This document shows positions 1-7,803 of a DNA stretch of 64,000 bases, one piece after another. The position numbers were made by a program, and so were the translations under genes. The stretch is taken from the NCBI GenBank assembly GCA_965146665.1, contig CBCTHE010000005.1, forward strand, positions 124,001 through 188,000. The letters are read 5' to 3'. The notes beneath the pieces were generated by a model. It saw only the letters and a program-made list of their open reading frames with translations. It ran no database searches and was not told where the DNA came from. This DNA comes from Ructibacterium sp965146665. GTDB lineage: Bacteria > Bacillota > Clostridia > Monoglobales > Monoglobaceae. The first letter of the stretch is position 1; every line of letters begins with the position of its first letter.

Positions 1-1671
1 GGACAGTCCCATGATGAAATTGGTTGGACCTGCCTTCCGTTCCTCAGCTGTAAATTTTTGCTTGAACAGCAGGGTCGCCAGCGCGATGGCACAGGGCGGA
101 ACCATGCCGCCGATCATCACCGCGGCCATGATGTCATAGTTTCCGGCCGCGATGGACGCGGTCCCGAACACATAGGCCGCCTTGTTCACCGGCCCGCCGA
201 AGTCCACGGACATCATGCCGCCAAGCAGAAGCCCCAGCAGGATCTTGCTGGCACCGTGCATACTAGCAAGCCCATTGTTCATGGCCGTATTCAGCGCGCC
301 GATTGGCGGTTCGATCAGGAAGGTCATAATCAGGCCGATCCCCAGAACGCCCAGCAGCGGGTAGAGCAGAACCGGCTTTAATCCGTCCATACCCTTGGGG
401 AGACGGTCAAAGATCTTCCGCAGGAATACCACAAGATACCCGGCAATAAAACCGGCCGCAAGCGCACCCAGGAATCCTGATGTTCCGTTTGCCGCAATGG
501 CGCCGCCCACAACGCCAACAGCCAGTCCCGGGCGGTCCGCAATGCTCACGGCGATAAAGCCCGCCAAAACCGGGAGCATAAAGCTGAAGGCCACACCGCC
601 GATGCCCTTAAACAGGGCCGCGGCCGGGGTGATGGTGCCGAACTGTGCCCGCACCTCCTCCGAGACTGCAGACAGATCCACGGCAAGACCGTCAATCAGA
701 AAGGCAATGGCGATCAAAATACCGCCGCCCACCACAAAGGGAAGCATGTGGGACACGCCGTTCATCAGGTGCTTATAGACCTGGTGCCAGACTCCGCCGC
801 CGGAGGCCGGCGCGCTGGCCTCGCCGCCGCCCTTGCCGCGGTACACGGGGACTGTGCCGGCGGCGGCCCGCTTTACCAGCTGGTCCGCCTTGCTGATACC
901 GTCGGAAACCTGACATTCAAGGACCGGCTTCCCGTCAAACCGCTCCATAGGAACCTGGGTGTCCGCCGCCACAATGATACAGTCCGCCGCCGCAATCTCC
1001 TCCGGGGTCAGCACATTTTTTGCGCCGCCGGAGCCGCGGGTCTCCACCTTCATGGCATAGCCAGCCCTGGCGGCCGCCTTTTCCAGCCCCTCCGCCGCCA
1101 TAAAGGTATGGGCGATGCCGGTGGGACAGCCGGTTACGCCCAGAAGCCGCACCTGTCTTGCCTGGGGCGCCGCCTGTGCCGGCGGTTCTGCCTTTTCCCT
1201 CTCCTCATCGTCCCGGCTGGATTCGGTCCGGTCAATGATTTTGAGAAACTCCTCCGGGGTTTTGGCATTCCGAAGACTTTCGGTGAACGCCTCGTCCATG
1301 AGCAGGACAGACAGCTTGCTCAGCACATCCAGATGCACGTTTTCTCTGGTATCCGGTGCCGCAATGGCAAAGATCAATGTCACCGGCTGTCCATCAACGG
1401 AATCAAATTCCACACCGTCCGGAACAACCATGGCCGCCAGTCCGGGCCGGGAGACCGCCGGCCCCTTATAATGCGGAATGGCAATCCCTTCCCCAACCGC
1501 TGTCGTGCTCTCCTCTTCCCGTGCGAAAAGGCCGTCAATATAGGCCTGCCTGTCATGCAGTCTGCCGCTTTTCTCCATCAGATCCGCCATGCCGCGGATC
1601 GCCGCGTCCTTATTCTCCGGCGCGCCGGAAAGCGCAATGCTTTCTCTCGCCAGCAAATCAGTGATACGCAT
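1..1671 (-). CDS. fruA: Fructose-specific PTS enzyme IIABC (3' end outside window)
   Basis: This membrane phosphotransferase imports fructose and phosphorylates it at C1. The reading frame stays open to the left edge, so the C-terminus is missing (557 codons visible). I read an N-terminal IIA domain with the phospho-histidine in the motif AIPHYKG (His67). A IIB domain follows, whose phospho-cysteine lies in GVTGCPTGIAHTFMAAE. A long hydrophobic IIC domain begins at the motif HLMNGVSHMLPFVVGGG. The start is ATG preceded by AAAAGGAGGAG at good distance. It lies 137 bp after fruK in the same direction, giving the common order regulator, 1-phosphofructokinase, transporter. The order IIA-IIB-IIC is that of Firmicutes FruA. 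Family assignment is secure; fructose specificity is inferred from motifs and neighbours. Confidence 0.95.
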   Translation of the reverse strand, partial: MRITDLLARESIALSGAPENKDAAIRGMADLMEKSGRLHDRQAYIDGLFAREEESTTAVGEGIAIPHYKGPAVSRPGLAAMVVPDGVEFDSVDGQPVTLIFAIAAPDTRENVHLDVLSKLSVLLMDEAFTESLRNAKTPEEFLKIIDRTESSRDDEEREKAEPPAQAAPQARQVRLLGVTGCPTGIAHTFMAAEGLEKAAARAGYAMKVETRGSGGAKNVLTPEEIAAADCIIVAADTQVPMERFDGKPVLECQVSDGISKADQLVKRAAAGTVPVYRGKGGGEASAPASGGGVWHQVYKHLMNGVSHMLPFVVGGGILIAIAFLIDGLAVDLSAVSEEVRAQFGTITPAAALFKGIGGVAFSFMLPVLAGFIAVSIADRPGLAVGVVGGAIAANGTSGFLGALAAGFIAGYLVVFLRKIFDRLPKGMDGLKPVLLYPLLGVLGIGLIMTFLIEPPIGALNTAMNNGLASMHGASKILLGLLLGGMMSVDFGGPVNKAAYVFGTASIAAGNYDIMAAVMIGGMVPPCAIALATLLFKQKFTAEERKAGPTNFIMGLS

Positions 1672-1808
1672 AAAACACTCCTCCTTTTCCATTGGGGCCC
1701 TGCCCCATCCTGCGGCTTTTCAGCGGCCGGTTCACCGCCGAAAAACGAAGTGGCCTCTGCCGCCGCACTTGACGGCAATTTGCATTCCATAATGGGTTTA
1801 CCCCGTCA

Positions 1809-2738
1809 TTATAATATGTTTTTTACTTTATTTTTTCGATTCAAATGGTACAGGGCTTCAATTTCCCTCCGGGTGGCCAGCTCCTCTGAAAACGCACTGG
1901 CGCTCCCCGCGCACAGCCCCATAACAAAAGCCTTTTCACAGTCGCCGCTCTCCAGATAACCGGCCAGAAATCCCGCAACCATGGAGTCTCCAGCCCCGGT
2001 GGAGTTCACCACCCTGCCCTCCGGCGCAGGACTGCAGATGACTTCGCCGGACTCGGCGGCCAGCACGCCGCCGGCCCCGGCCATGGAAACCAGCACATTT
2101 CTGGCCCCGCGTTCCTGCAATAGCCGGGCGTGTTCCGCCACCTCCTCCGCACTGGTCAGTTCCTTGCCGAACAGAGAGCCCAGCTCATGGTGGTTTGGCT
2201 TGATCAGAAAGGGATGATACGGCAGGACATTTTCCAGCAGATCCTTTTCCGCATCCACCACCACCCGCAGGTGCCGGTCCTCCAGCCGCTTCATGATGTC
2301 ACAGTAAATGGAATCCGGCAGACTGGCGGGAATACTGCCCGCCAATACCAGATAGTCGCCGCCGCTTAGCCGGTCAAGCCGCTGGTACAGGCTGCTGAGC
2401 GCGTTTTCGTCCATGGCAGGCCCCAGACCGTTGACCTCGGTCTCCCGGCCGGCCTTCAGCTTCACATTGATCCGGGATATGCCGTCCGGAAGCCGGATAA
2501 AATCCGTGCTGACGCCCCGCACCTTCAGCAGACGTTCGATTTCGCCGCCGGTGAATCCGGCTACAAACCCCAAAGCCGTGGTCTCCACGCCCAGATTGTG
2601 AAGGACAATGGAGACGTTGACCCCCTTGCCGCCGGCCATAATCTTTTCCGCGGCGGTCCGGTTGACCGCGCCTTCCCTGTAGTCTGGAACCTGCACAATA
2701 TAGTCCAGCGCCGGGTTGAAGGTCATGGTGTAGATCAT
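1809..2738 (-). CDS. fruK: 1-phosphofructokinase
   Basis: This enzyme phosphorylates fructose 1-phosphate, the product of the neighbouring fructose PTS, to fructose 1,6-bisphosphate in the cytoplasm. The 309-residue length is normal for the PfkB family. The N-terminal TFNPALDY and GGKGVNVS motifs bind sugar phosphate. The C-terminal NSTGAGDSMVAGF holds the catalytic Asp and anion hole. The ATG follows GAGGTGGCAAA and overlaps the stop of the upstream regulator by four bases, so the two are translationally coupled. The combination with a PTS transporter favours FruK over the related tagatose-6-phosphate kinase LacC. Confidence 0.95.
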   Translation of the reverse strand: MIYTMTFNPALDYIVQVPDYREGAVNRTAAEKIMAGGKGVNVSIVLHNLGVETTALGFVAGFTGGEIERLLKVRGVSTDFIRLPDGISRINVKLKAGRETEVNGLGPAMDENALSSLYQRLDRLSGGDYLVLAGSIPASLPDSIYCDIMKRLEDRHLRVVVDAEKDLLENVLPYHPFLIKPNHHELGSLFGKELTSAEEVAEHARLLQERGARNVLVSMAGAGGVLAAESGEVICSPAPEGRVVNSTGAGDSMVAGFLAGYLESGDCEKAFVMGLCAGSASAFSEELATRREIEALYHLNRKNKVKNIL

Positions 2739-3478
2739 TTTGCCACCTCCAGAATATTGTATTTTCGATAGGCATACGGCGCCTTGTCTGTCAGAATCCG
2801 CACATCCTGAAGCCGCGCAAAACTGATCGGCGCGATCTGATCGAATTTGGAGGAATCACAGAGCACATATTTCTCACGGCTCTGCGCCGCGGCGTGTTCC
2901 TTAACGGCGGCCTCGTCAATGTCCGGTGTGGTCAGGCCGCTCTCCAGACTGACCCCGTTGGTTCCAAAAAAACCTTTGCTGAAATTATACTTATTCAATG
3001 AAAGAACCGCCTCGCTCCCCACAATGGCCTCAGTGACTGGCTTCATCCGCCCGCCCAGAAGATAGACCGTCAGGCCCCGCTGGGACAGGGTTTTGGCATG
3101 CCCCACCGCATTGGTCACAAAGACCGCCCGCGTGTCCGGCAGAAACTCAATGAGATACTCGGTGCTGCTGCCCGCATCCAAAAAGACCAGATCGTCGTCC
3201 CGGACCAGTCCGGCGGCATATTTTCCAATCCGCCGCTTTTCCTCCGCCTGGAGCGGCCGCCGGCTGTATATATCCTCGTCCCTGGTTTTAACTGCGGCGG
3301 TCAGCGCCAACGCTCCCCCGTGCACCTTCAGGAGCCTGCCCTCTGCCGCAAGGGTGGTCAGATCCCGCCGAATGGTAGATTCTGACGCGCCCAGGAGCCG
3401 GGTCAGCTCCTGATTGGTGATACTGCTCCGCTGGCTCACCAGCTCTACAATTTTCTCTAAACGCTCCTCAGATAACAT
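2735..3478 (-). CDS. fruR: DeoR-family repressor of the fructose operon
   Basis: This is a DNA-binding repressor, probably sensing fructose 1-phosphate and controlling its own operon. The N-terminal winged helix is visible (SITNQELTRLLGASESTIRRD, residues about 20-40), followed by the DeoR effector domain with VFLDAGSSTEYL and the conserved FFGTNGVSLESGLTTPD. Length about 247 residues is typical. I prefer the ATG at 3478 over the in-frame one 15 bases upstream because GGGGGCG lies about seven bases before it. It is the first gene of fruR-fruK-fruA. Three tandem 10-bp repeats lie directly upstream, between the promoter and the gene, as expected for autoregulation. The family call is secure; effector and target are inferred. 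Confidence 0.92.
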   Translation of the reverse strand: MLSEERLEKIVELVSQRSSITNQELTRLLGASESTIRRDLTTLAAEGRLLKVHGGALALTAAVKTRDEDIYSRRPLQAEEKRRIGKYAAGLVRDDDLVFLDAGSSTEYLIEFLPDTRAVFVTNAVGHAKTLSQRGLTVYLLGGRMKPVTEAIVGSEAVLSLNKYNFSKGFFGTNGVSLESGLTTPDIDEAAVKEHAAAQSREKYVLCDSSKFDQIAPISFARLQDVRILTDKAPYAYRKYNILEVAK

Positions 3479-3500
3479 GATGTTCGCCCCCATGATCTAT

Positions 3501-3530
3501 AATTGCCGATATTGACCGATATTGACCGAT
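3501..3530 (-). promoter_or_regulatory. Tandem operator repeats of the fructose operon
   Basis: Three head-to-tail 10-bp units occur here, two identical (ATTGACCGAT on the plus strand) and one variant (AATTGCCGAT). They sit just downstream of the fruR promoter, where a bound repressor would block transcription. A related TTTTGACCGATTTT lies at 3667-3680, upstream of the promoter. Direct repeats of this kind suit DeoR-family proteins. Confidence 0.75.
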
Positions 3531-3547
3531 TTCATTTTCACGCGCTC

Positions 3548-3576
3548 ATTATATCGCCATATTCAGTCACTGTCAA
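3548..3576 (-). promoter_or_regulatory. Consensus sigma-A promoter of fruRKA
   Basis: On the minus strand TTGACA (3576-3571) and TATAAT (3553-3548) are separated by 17 bases, a perfect match to the vegetative consensus. It lies about 70 bases upstream of the chosen fruR start. The operator repeats fall within the transcribed leader. A perfect promoter is expected to need strong repression. Confidence 0.9.
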
Positions 3577-3800
3577 TCATAATACTGCACGAATTTGGAA
3601 GCCCACTTTGTATATTTTGCACAACATTTGATATTCCATACATTACATCTTGCCCTGTGCGGCACATTTTGACCGATTTTGATTGTTTCTTGATCTGTCG
3701 CCTGACCGGTTTCAATATATCCATAAGGTCAAATAAATCCGCCGGTACAGTTACAGCATTCCCCTTTTGGTCCGTGTTTAGGCATGGAAGAACATAATTT
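3577..3800. other. Intergenic stretch without recognisable gene
   Basis: This AT-rich stretch lies between the fruR promoter and the azlCD terminator. Apart from one further copy of the fructose operator motif at 3667-3680, I see nothing in it. The short open frames have no ribosome binding site or recognisable product. Confidence 0.6.
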
Positions 3801-3808
3801 ACCATAAA

Positions 3809-3837
3809 TAAAAAACGGCGCCATATGGCGCCGTTTG
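3809..3837 (-). terminator. Terminator of azlCD
   Basis: A palindrome centred on GGCGCCATATGGCGCC, flanked by AAAAAAC on the left, reads on the minus strand as a GC-rich hairpin followed by a T run. It lies about 60 bases beyond the azlD stop codon. Confidence 0.85.
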
Positions 3838-3896
3838 AACAGGCTTTCGCCTGTTATTTATCAACCGTATCAGTACCGCCCAGCATACCGCCGCTT

Positions 3897-4211
3897 TTAA
3901 AAGAGCTGTTCCACAAAAAACACCACCACACAGGCGGCAGCCGCAACTGTGAGCAGACTCCGCTCCATATACGAAAGCGCCGCCGCCGCAATCAGCCCAG
4001 CCACCGCAGAGCCCATGCTTCCTGTGGAATAGAGAACGGCAGGCATGGTCATGGTGCCCAGCACCGCATAGGGGATATATTCCAAAAACGATCGGATATA
4101 CACGTTTGTGATCTCCCGGCGGAACAGGGTGAGCGGCAGGCACCGGACCGCATAGGTCACCAGCGCCATGACGGCAATATAGCACAGCATCTGAACCGGA
4201 TCCATATTCAC
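3897..4211 (-). CDS. azlD: AzlD-family branched-chain amino acid exporter subunit
   Basis: This is the small membrane partner of AzlC; together they form an exporter of branched-chain or related amino acids. The protein has about 104 residues with four hydrophobic segments. It contains the conserved TYAVRCLPLTLFRR and FLEYIPYAVLGTMTMPAVLY stretches typical of the family. I choose the GTG at 4211, which overlaps the azlC stop in a GTGA arrangement and follows AAAGGAGG at about ten bases. The ATG two codons later (4205) is the alternative. A longer upstream extension runs inside azlC and is not supported. Substrate specificity cannot be read from sequence. Confidence 0.88.
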   Translation of the reverse strand: MNMDPVQMLCYIAVMALVTYAVRCLPLTLFRREITNVYIRSFLEYIPYAVLGTMTMPAVLYSTGSMGSAVAGLIAAAALSYMERSLLTVAAAACVVVFFVEQLF

Positions 4212-4924
4212 GGCTTCTCCACCTCCTTTACCGGAAACAGCGCCGCACCGGCCCCGGCGGCCAGCACAGAACAGATGATAAGGACAAAGCCGCTGGAAAT
4301 CTGATTCAGCCCCGGCACCCACCGGAAAAGACAGCTCAGCACCACCGCGGTCAGCACCACCGCAAACACCGGAAAACTCTTCTTTGCCGCCGGCACAATG
4401 ATGGCCAGGAACATGCCGTAGATGGCAATGCCCAGCGCCGACTGGACCGCGGGCGGCAGAAAGGTCCCGGCCGCGGCCCCCAGCAGGGTTCCCAATGTCC
4501 AGCCAAGGTAGGGGACCGCAATCAGGCCGGCCATGTACCGTTTTCCCACCCGTTCCTCCTTGGTGGAGGCCACGGCAAAAATCTCATCCGTTATGCCAAA
4601 GGAAATGCCCAGCCTTCCCAGGGTTTTGGTATTCCGGTCCAGCCGCTGGGACAGGGAAAGGGACATGAGGGCATAGCGGATGTTGATGACCAGCTGGGTC
4701 AGCGCCACCTCGAAATAGGACGCGCAGACCGCAATCATGGACAGCCCCGCGAACTGTCCGGCCGAGGTCAGATTGGTCATGGATATGGCCACCGCGGCCC
4801 AGACCGGCATCCCTGCGGACACGGCCATCATGCCAAAGGTAAAGGATACAGACAGGTAGCCGAGCCCAATGGGTACGCCGTCCCGGATGCCGTCCGCATA
4901 GCGGTTGATGGATTCTTCCTTCAT
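4208..4924 (-). CDS. azlC: AzlC-family branched-chain amino acid exporter subunit
   Basis: This is the larger subunit of the AzlCD exporter, an inner-membrane protein. The 238-residue sequence has several hydrophobic helices. It carries the conserved GVPIGLGYLSVSFTFGMMA near the N-terminus, TSAGQFAGLSMI, NIRYALMSLSLSQRL and GITDEIFAVA. The ATG follows an AGGAGGAAAAGAC element. It is cotranscribed with azlD and is divergent from veg; the 190-bp region between holds the veg promoter and possibly a weak azlC promoter. No regulator gene is adjacent. Confidence 0.92.
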   Translation of the reverse strand: MKEESINRYADGIRDGVPIGLGYLSVSFTFGMMAVSAGMPVWAAVAISMTNLTSAGQFAGLSMIAVCASYFEVALTQLVINIRYALMSLSLSQRLDRNTKTLGRLGISFGITDEIFAVASTKEERVGKRYMAGLIAVPYLGWTLGTLLGAAAGTFLPPAVQSALGIAIYGMFLAIIVPAAKKSFPVFAVVLTAVVLSCLFRWVPGLNQISSGFVLIICSVLAAGAGAALFPVKEVEKP

Positions 4925-5053
4925 GTCTTTTCCTCCTGACAGATGCCGAGGGGTCTAAAAAATGACATTTCAGCATCTTTTTTGCTTTCCAATCATTTTT
5001 GGCGGTAATTGTAACCAAATTGTAAAATAACCGTAATTTCTTGTATTTTGCTA

Positions 5054-5082
5054 TTTACAAAACCGTAAAATTATGTTATACT
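5054..5082 (+). promoter_or_regulatory. Sigma-A promoter of veg
   Basis: TTTACA (5054-5059) and TATACT (5077-5082) are separated by 17 bases and lie about 25 bases before the veg ribosome binding site. In other Firmicutes veg also has a strong vegetative promoter. Confidence 0.88.
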
Positions 5083-5113
5083 AATATCAGAAATTTAAAA
5101 AGGGGTGTTAGGG

Positions 5114-5392
5114 TTGTTTATTCAAAATGATTTAACGAAAATCAAGTCCAGCCTGTCTGATAATGTGGGACACAAGGTTCGTCTCACCGCAAAGAAGGGC
5201 AGAAAACAGACCGTAACCCGTGAAGGCGTGATTGAAAGCACCTACCCCAGCATTTTTATTGTAAAGCTCGATACCCCCGGAGAACCCATGGCCAGCGAGC
5301 GCCGGGTGTCTTATAGCTATACTGATGTGCTGACCAAAACTGTGGAGCTGATTATCTGTGATCCGGATGATGCGGAAAAAAACAACGATTAA
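5114..5392 (+). CDS. veg: Veg family protein
   Basis: This is a small conserved Firmicutes protein, known in Bacillus for a strong promoter and an effect on biofilm matrix expression; its biochemical role is unsettled. The 92-93 residue chain contains the family core DLTKIKSSLSDNVGHKVRLT, then KKGRKQTVTREGVIESTYPS and RRVSYSYTDVLTKTVELI. I favour the TTG start at 5114 because AGGGG lies eight bases upstream and this matches the family N-terminus. A GTG at 5105 would leave almost no ribosome binding site. It is monocistronic, with a hairpin and T run after the stop. Confidence 0.93.
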   Translation: MFIQNDLTKIKSSLSDNVGHKVRLTAKKGRKQTVTREGVIESTYPSIFIVKLDTPGEPMASERRVSYSYTDVLTKTVELIICDPDDAEKNND

Positions 5393-5410
5393 AGGATAGG
5401 AAAAAAGAAC

Positions 5411-5435
5411 GCCTTGTTTAAAGGCTGTTTTTTTT
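5411..5435 (+). terminator. Terminator of veg
   Basis: A short stem (GCCTT with AAGGC around GTTTA) is followed by TGTTTTTTTT, beginning 18 bases after the veg stop. The stem is short but the T run is strong. Confidence 0.75.
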
Positions 5436-5493
5436 GTCCAAAATTCCGAATCCCCTTTAAAAATATGTCTTGAATCCGGCTGAAAACGCCGTG

Positions 5494-5533
5494 ACGCCCC
5501 CCGGACAGATATCGTCCGGAGGGCGCTTTTTAC
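5494..5533 (+). terminator. Terminator-like hairpin between veg and the Na/Pi gene
   Basis: GCCCCCCGGAC pairs with GTCCGGAGGGC around AGATATC and is followed by GCTTTTTAC on the plus strand. It lies between two convergent genes and may stop transcription from both sides. The T run favours the plus direction, as a second terminator behind veg. Confidence 0.7.
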
Positions 5534-5609
5534 TTTGCAGAAATCTGTTCCTGCCGGGAAGCCGCCGCGTCAGCGCGGGCCAGCAGCGCAAGGCGGGCTG
5601 CGACGACCG

Positions 5610-7376
5610 TCAGGAGATCAGATACTTTTTCTTGAACTGTTCATAGTCCTGCTTATAGGCGCCGGGCATCTCCGCGTGCAGTTCCCGCAGATAGTCATGC
5701 CGGTTGTCCACACTGCTGTCCCGCTGGGCCTGGAGAATCGCCACGCCGATGTTGGAGCAGTGGTCGGAAATCCGCTCCGCATTGCTGATAATTTCCAGAA
5801 AGATCACGCCCGCCTCAACATTGCATTCCTTTGCCTTGAGACGGCGCATATGCTCAGTCTCCAGCTTCTCCTGGAGCCCGTCCACCACCTCTTCCAGCGG
5901 TTCAATCCGCCGGGTGAGAATGGGGTCGCACTGCTCAAAGGCCTCAAAGGTCAGCCGGGTCACATCTTCAATCGCGGAGAACAGGGTGTTCAAATCCCGG
6001 CGTGCCTTTTCGGTGAACAGAACCTGATTCTCCACCATGCGCTCAATATCCTGGCGGATGTTGTCGCAGTAGTCACCAATCCGCTCAATGTTGGTAACCA
6101 TGTGGAAATACCCGGCCACCCGGCCGTTGTCCTCCTCACTCAATGGCAGTTCTGAAATCTGAGTCAAATAGCTGGTCAGCCTTATCTCATAGTTGTCCAG
6201 CATCTCCTCGTTTTCCTTACACAGGGGAACCAGGCTCAGATCCCGCTTCTTCAGCATGGTCCGGCAGTTAATGACATTCTGCATAGCCAGCGCGCACATG
6301 TCCACCATGGCCTTTTTGGTGTTGGAGATGGCAATGGGCGGCGTGGACAGAAACCGCGCGTCCAGCAGGGCAAAGGGCTCCGCGTGCTGGTCGTTGTGGT
6401 CCCGGAGGGTCTTGTTGGCAAGCCAGACCAGAACCCTGGAAAAGGGCAGGAGCATCAAGGTGGTCACCACATTGAAGAAAGAGTGGAAGATGGAGATGTC
6501 TGTCGCCCGGATCACGCTCTGCCAGAAGGGAAGGCCGATGGTAAAGTGGATGGCGTAAAACCCAAGCATGAAAATGACGGTTCCGATCACATTGAAATAC
6601 AGATGGATCATTGCCGTCCGTTTGGCGTTTCGGTTGGCCCCGATACTGGACAGCAGGGCTGTGACACAGGTACCGATGTTCTGGCCCATAATAATGGGAA
6701 AGGCCGCGTTAAAGGTCAGGGACCCGGTGGACGCAATGGCCTGCAGCATCCCCACCGAGGCGGCGCTGGATTGGATGACGGCCGTGACGCCCGCGCCGAT
6801 CAGCACACCCACAAAGGGGTTGGAGTCCGCGGCAAACAGGCTCTGCAGAGACGGCACCTGATTGAATACCACGTCCATGGAATCAGACATATACTCCATA
6901 CCGATAAACAGCACGCCCAGGCCGATGATAAACTCACCGATGACCGTCTTTTTCTTGCTCTTGCAGAACAGAAGCATAAACGCCCCGAAGACCAGCGCCA
7001 GAGGCGCCAGGGTTGTTGGCTTGATCAGATCCAGATACCAGACCCCGCCCGGAATATCGTTCAGACTGAGAATCCAGGCTGTGATGGTTGTCCCAATGTT
7101 GGCGCCCATAATGATTCCAACCGCCTGATTCAAATTCAGAATCCCGGCGTTGACAAAGCCGACCACCATGACCGTGGTGGCGGAGCTGGACTGGGTCAGC
7201 GCCGCGACCACCGCGCCCAGGACCACGGATTTGAGCAAGTTTCCCGTCACCTTCTCCATGATCTTCTGCATTTTATTGCCGGCCGCGCGCTCCAGCCCGG
7301 TGCTCATGGTGTGCATTCCGAACAGGAACATGCCAAGACCGCCGAACAGCTTGATGATCTGCAAAACAATAGCCAA
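5610..7376 (-). CDS. Na+/phosphate cotransporter with C-terminal PhoU-like domain
   Basis: This membrane protein imports inorganic phosphate with sodium. The roughly 588 residues comprise two Na/Pi cotransporter repeats, each with the QSSSA signature (ALTQSSSATTVMVVGFVNAG and AVIQSSAASVGMLQAI). Paired GANIGTTITAWIL and GQNIGTCVTALLSS motifs are present. A hydrophilic C-terminal third of about 200 residues resembles PhoU, a helical domain that in this family probably regulates transport. I place the start at TTG 7376, preceded by GGAAGGGG at nine bases. The upstream extension to 7508 would include the promoter and is rejected. It stands alone. No pho box or pst gene is visible nearby. Confidence 0.9.
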   Translation of the reverse strand: MAIVLQIIKLFGGLGMFLFGMHTMSTGLERAAGNKMQKIMEKVTGNLLKSVVLGAVVAALTQSSSATTVMVVGFVNAGILNLNQAVGIIMGANIGTTITAWILSLNDIPGGVWYLDLIKPTTLAPLALVFGAFMLLFCKSKKKTVIGEFIIGLGVLFIGMEYMSDSMDVVFNQVPSLQSLFAADSNPFVGVLIGAGVTAVIQSSAASVGMLQAIASTGSLTFNAAFPIIMGQNIGTCVTALLSSIGANRNAKRTAMIHLYFNVIGTVIFMLGFYAIHFTIGLPFWQSVIRATDISIFHSFFNVVTTLMLLPFSRVLVWLANKTLRDHNDQHAEPFALLDARFLSTPPIAISNTKKAMVDMCALAMQNVINCRTMLKKRDLSLVPLCKENEEMLDNYEIRLTSYLTQISELPLSEEDNGRVAGYFHMVTNIERIGDYCDNIRQDIERMVENQVLFTEKARRDLNTLFSAIEDVTRLTFEAFEQCDPILTRRIEPLEEVVDGLQEKLETEHMRRLKAKECNVEAGVIFLEIISNAERISDHCSNIGVAILQAQRDSSVDNRHDYLRELHAEMPGAYKQDYEQFKKKYLIS

Positions 7377-7479
7377 ATAAAACAACCCCTTCCGGAGGAA
7401 TATAGATTGCCGCTTTTCATTTACAGTAAATACGGCCGAAAAATGGCATATATACAAAAAGCCAAACTCGACCAAATAA

Positions 7480-7508
7480 ATTATACAACGAGAACTGGCA
7501 AAAAGCAA
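7480..7508 (-). promoter_or_regulatory. Sigma-A promoter of the Na/Pi cotransporter gene
   Basis: On the minus strand TTGCTT (7508-7503) and TATAAT (7485-7480) are separated by 17 bases. The promoter lies about 100 bases upstream of the TTG start. This placement argues against any longer reading of the protein. Confidence 0.8.
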
Positions 7509-7599
7509 GAAGGAAATGCTAAAAATTCATTGAATTCGACGAAATTGTCTATTCCACCAAAATAGAATGTTACGTTTTTAAAAAATTTCGGTAAAAACA

Positions 7600-7628
7600 T
7601 TGAATCCTTTGTCGAAGTATGGTACAAT
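7600..7628 (+). promoter_or_regulatory. Sigma-A promoter of the purine permease operon
   Basis: TTGAAT (7600-7605) and TACAAT (7623-7628) are separated by 17 bases. Transcription would start near 7635 and leave a leader of about 170 bases before the permease. Confidence 0.8.
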
Positions 7629-7634
7629 CGGATA

Positions 7635-7803
7635 TGGAGTTATATCTTGTATCTTTTACCTTTTCCTTCATGGAAGAGTATACTGTTTCAGCCTTAAACC
7701 AACCTTAAAATCAAGCCTTGCCTCATGGGCTTTTGCCCCATTTCCAACTGTTGTGAAAAAAATATAATCATATAAATATATCTTTTTCCGGGAGGGAAAC
7801 AAA
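7635..7803 (+). promoter_or_regulatory. Untranslated leader of the purine permease operon
   Basis: The leader is long enough for a cis-regulatory RNA. I do not find the conserved core of the purine riboswitch. Two mutually exclusive short hairpins can form: AAGCC (7714) with GGCTT (7728), or GGGC (7727) with GCCC (7735). This would permit attenuation-like switching, but the stems are short. A ribosome binding site (GGGAGGG) precedes the TTG start. Confidence 0.35.

Noticed and set aside
1578..1790. 70-codon frame between fruK and fruA on the minus strand
   Set aside because: It overlaps the start of fruA, lacks a ribosome site and resembles nothing; the gap is better read as a leader.
7377..7508. 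N-terminal extension of the Na/Pi cotransporter
   Set aside because: A promoter lies inside it, and the TTG at 7376 has a good ribosome binding site and matches the family N-terminus.
7635..7803. Purine riboswitch
   Set aside because: The conserved aptamer core and loop sequences are not found in this leader.
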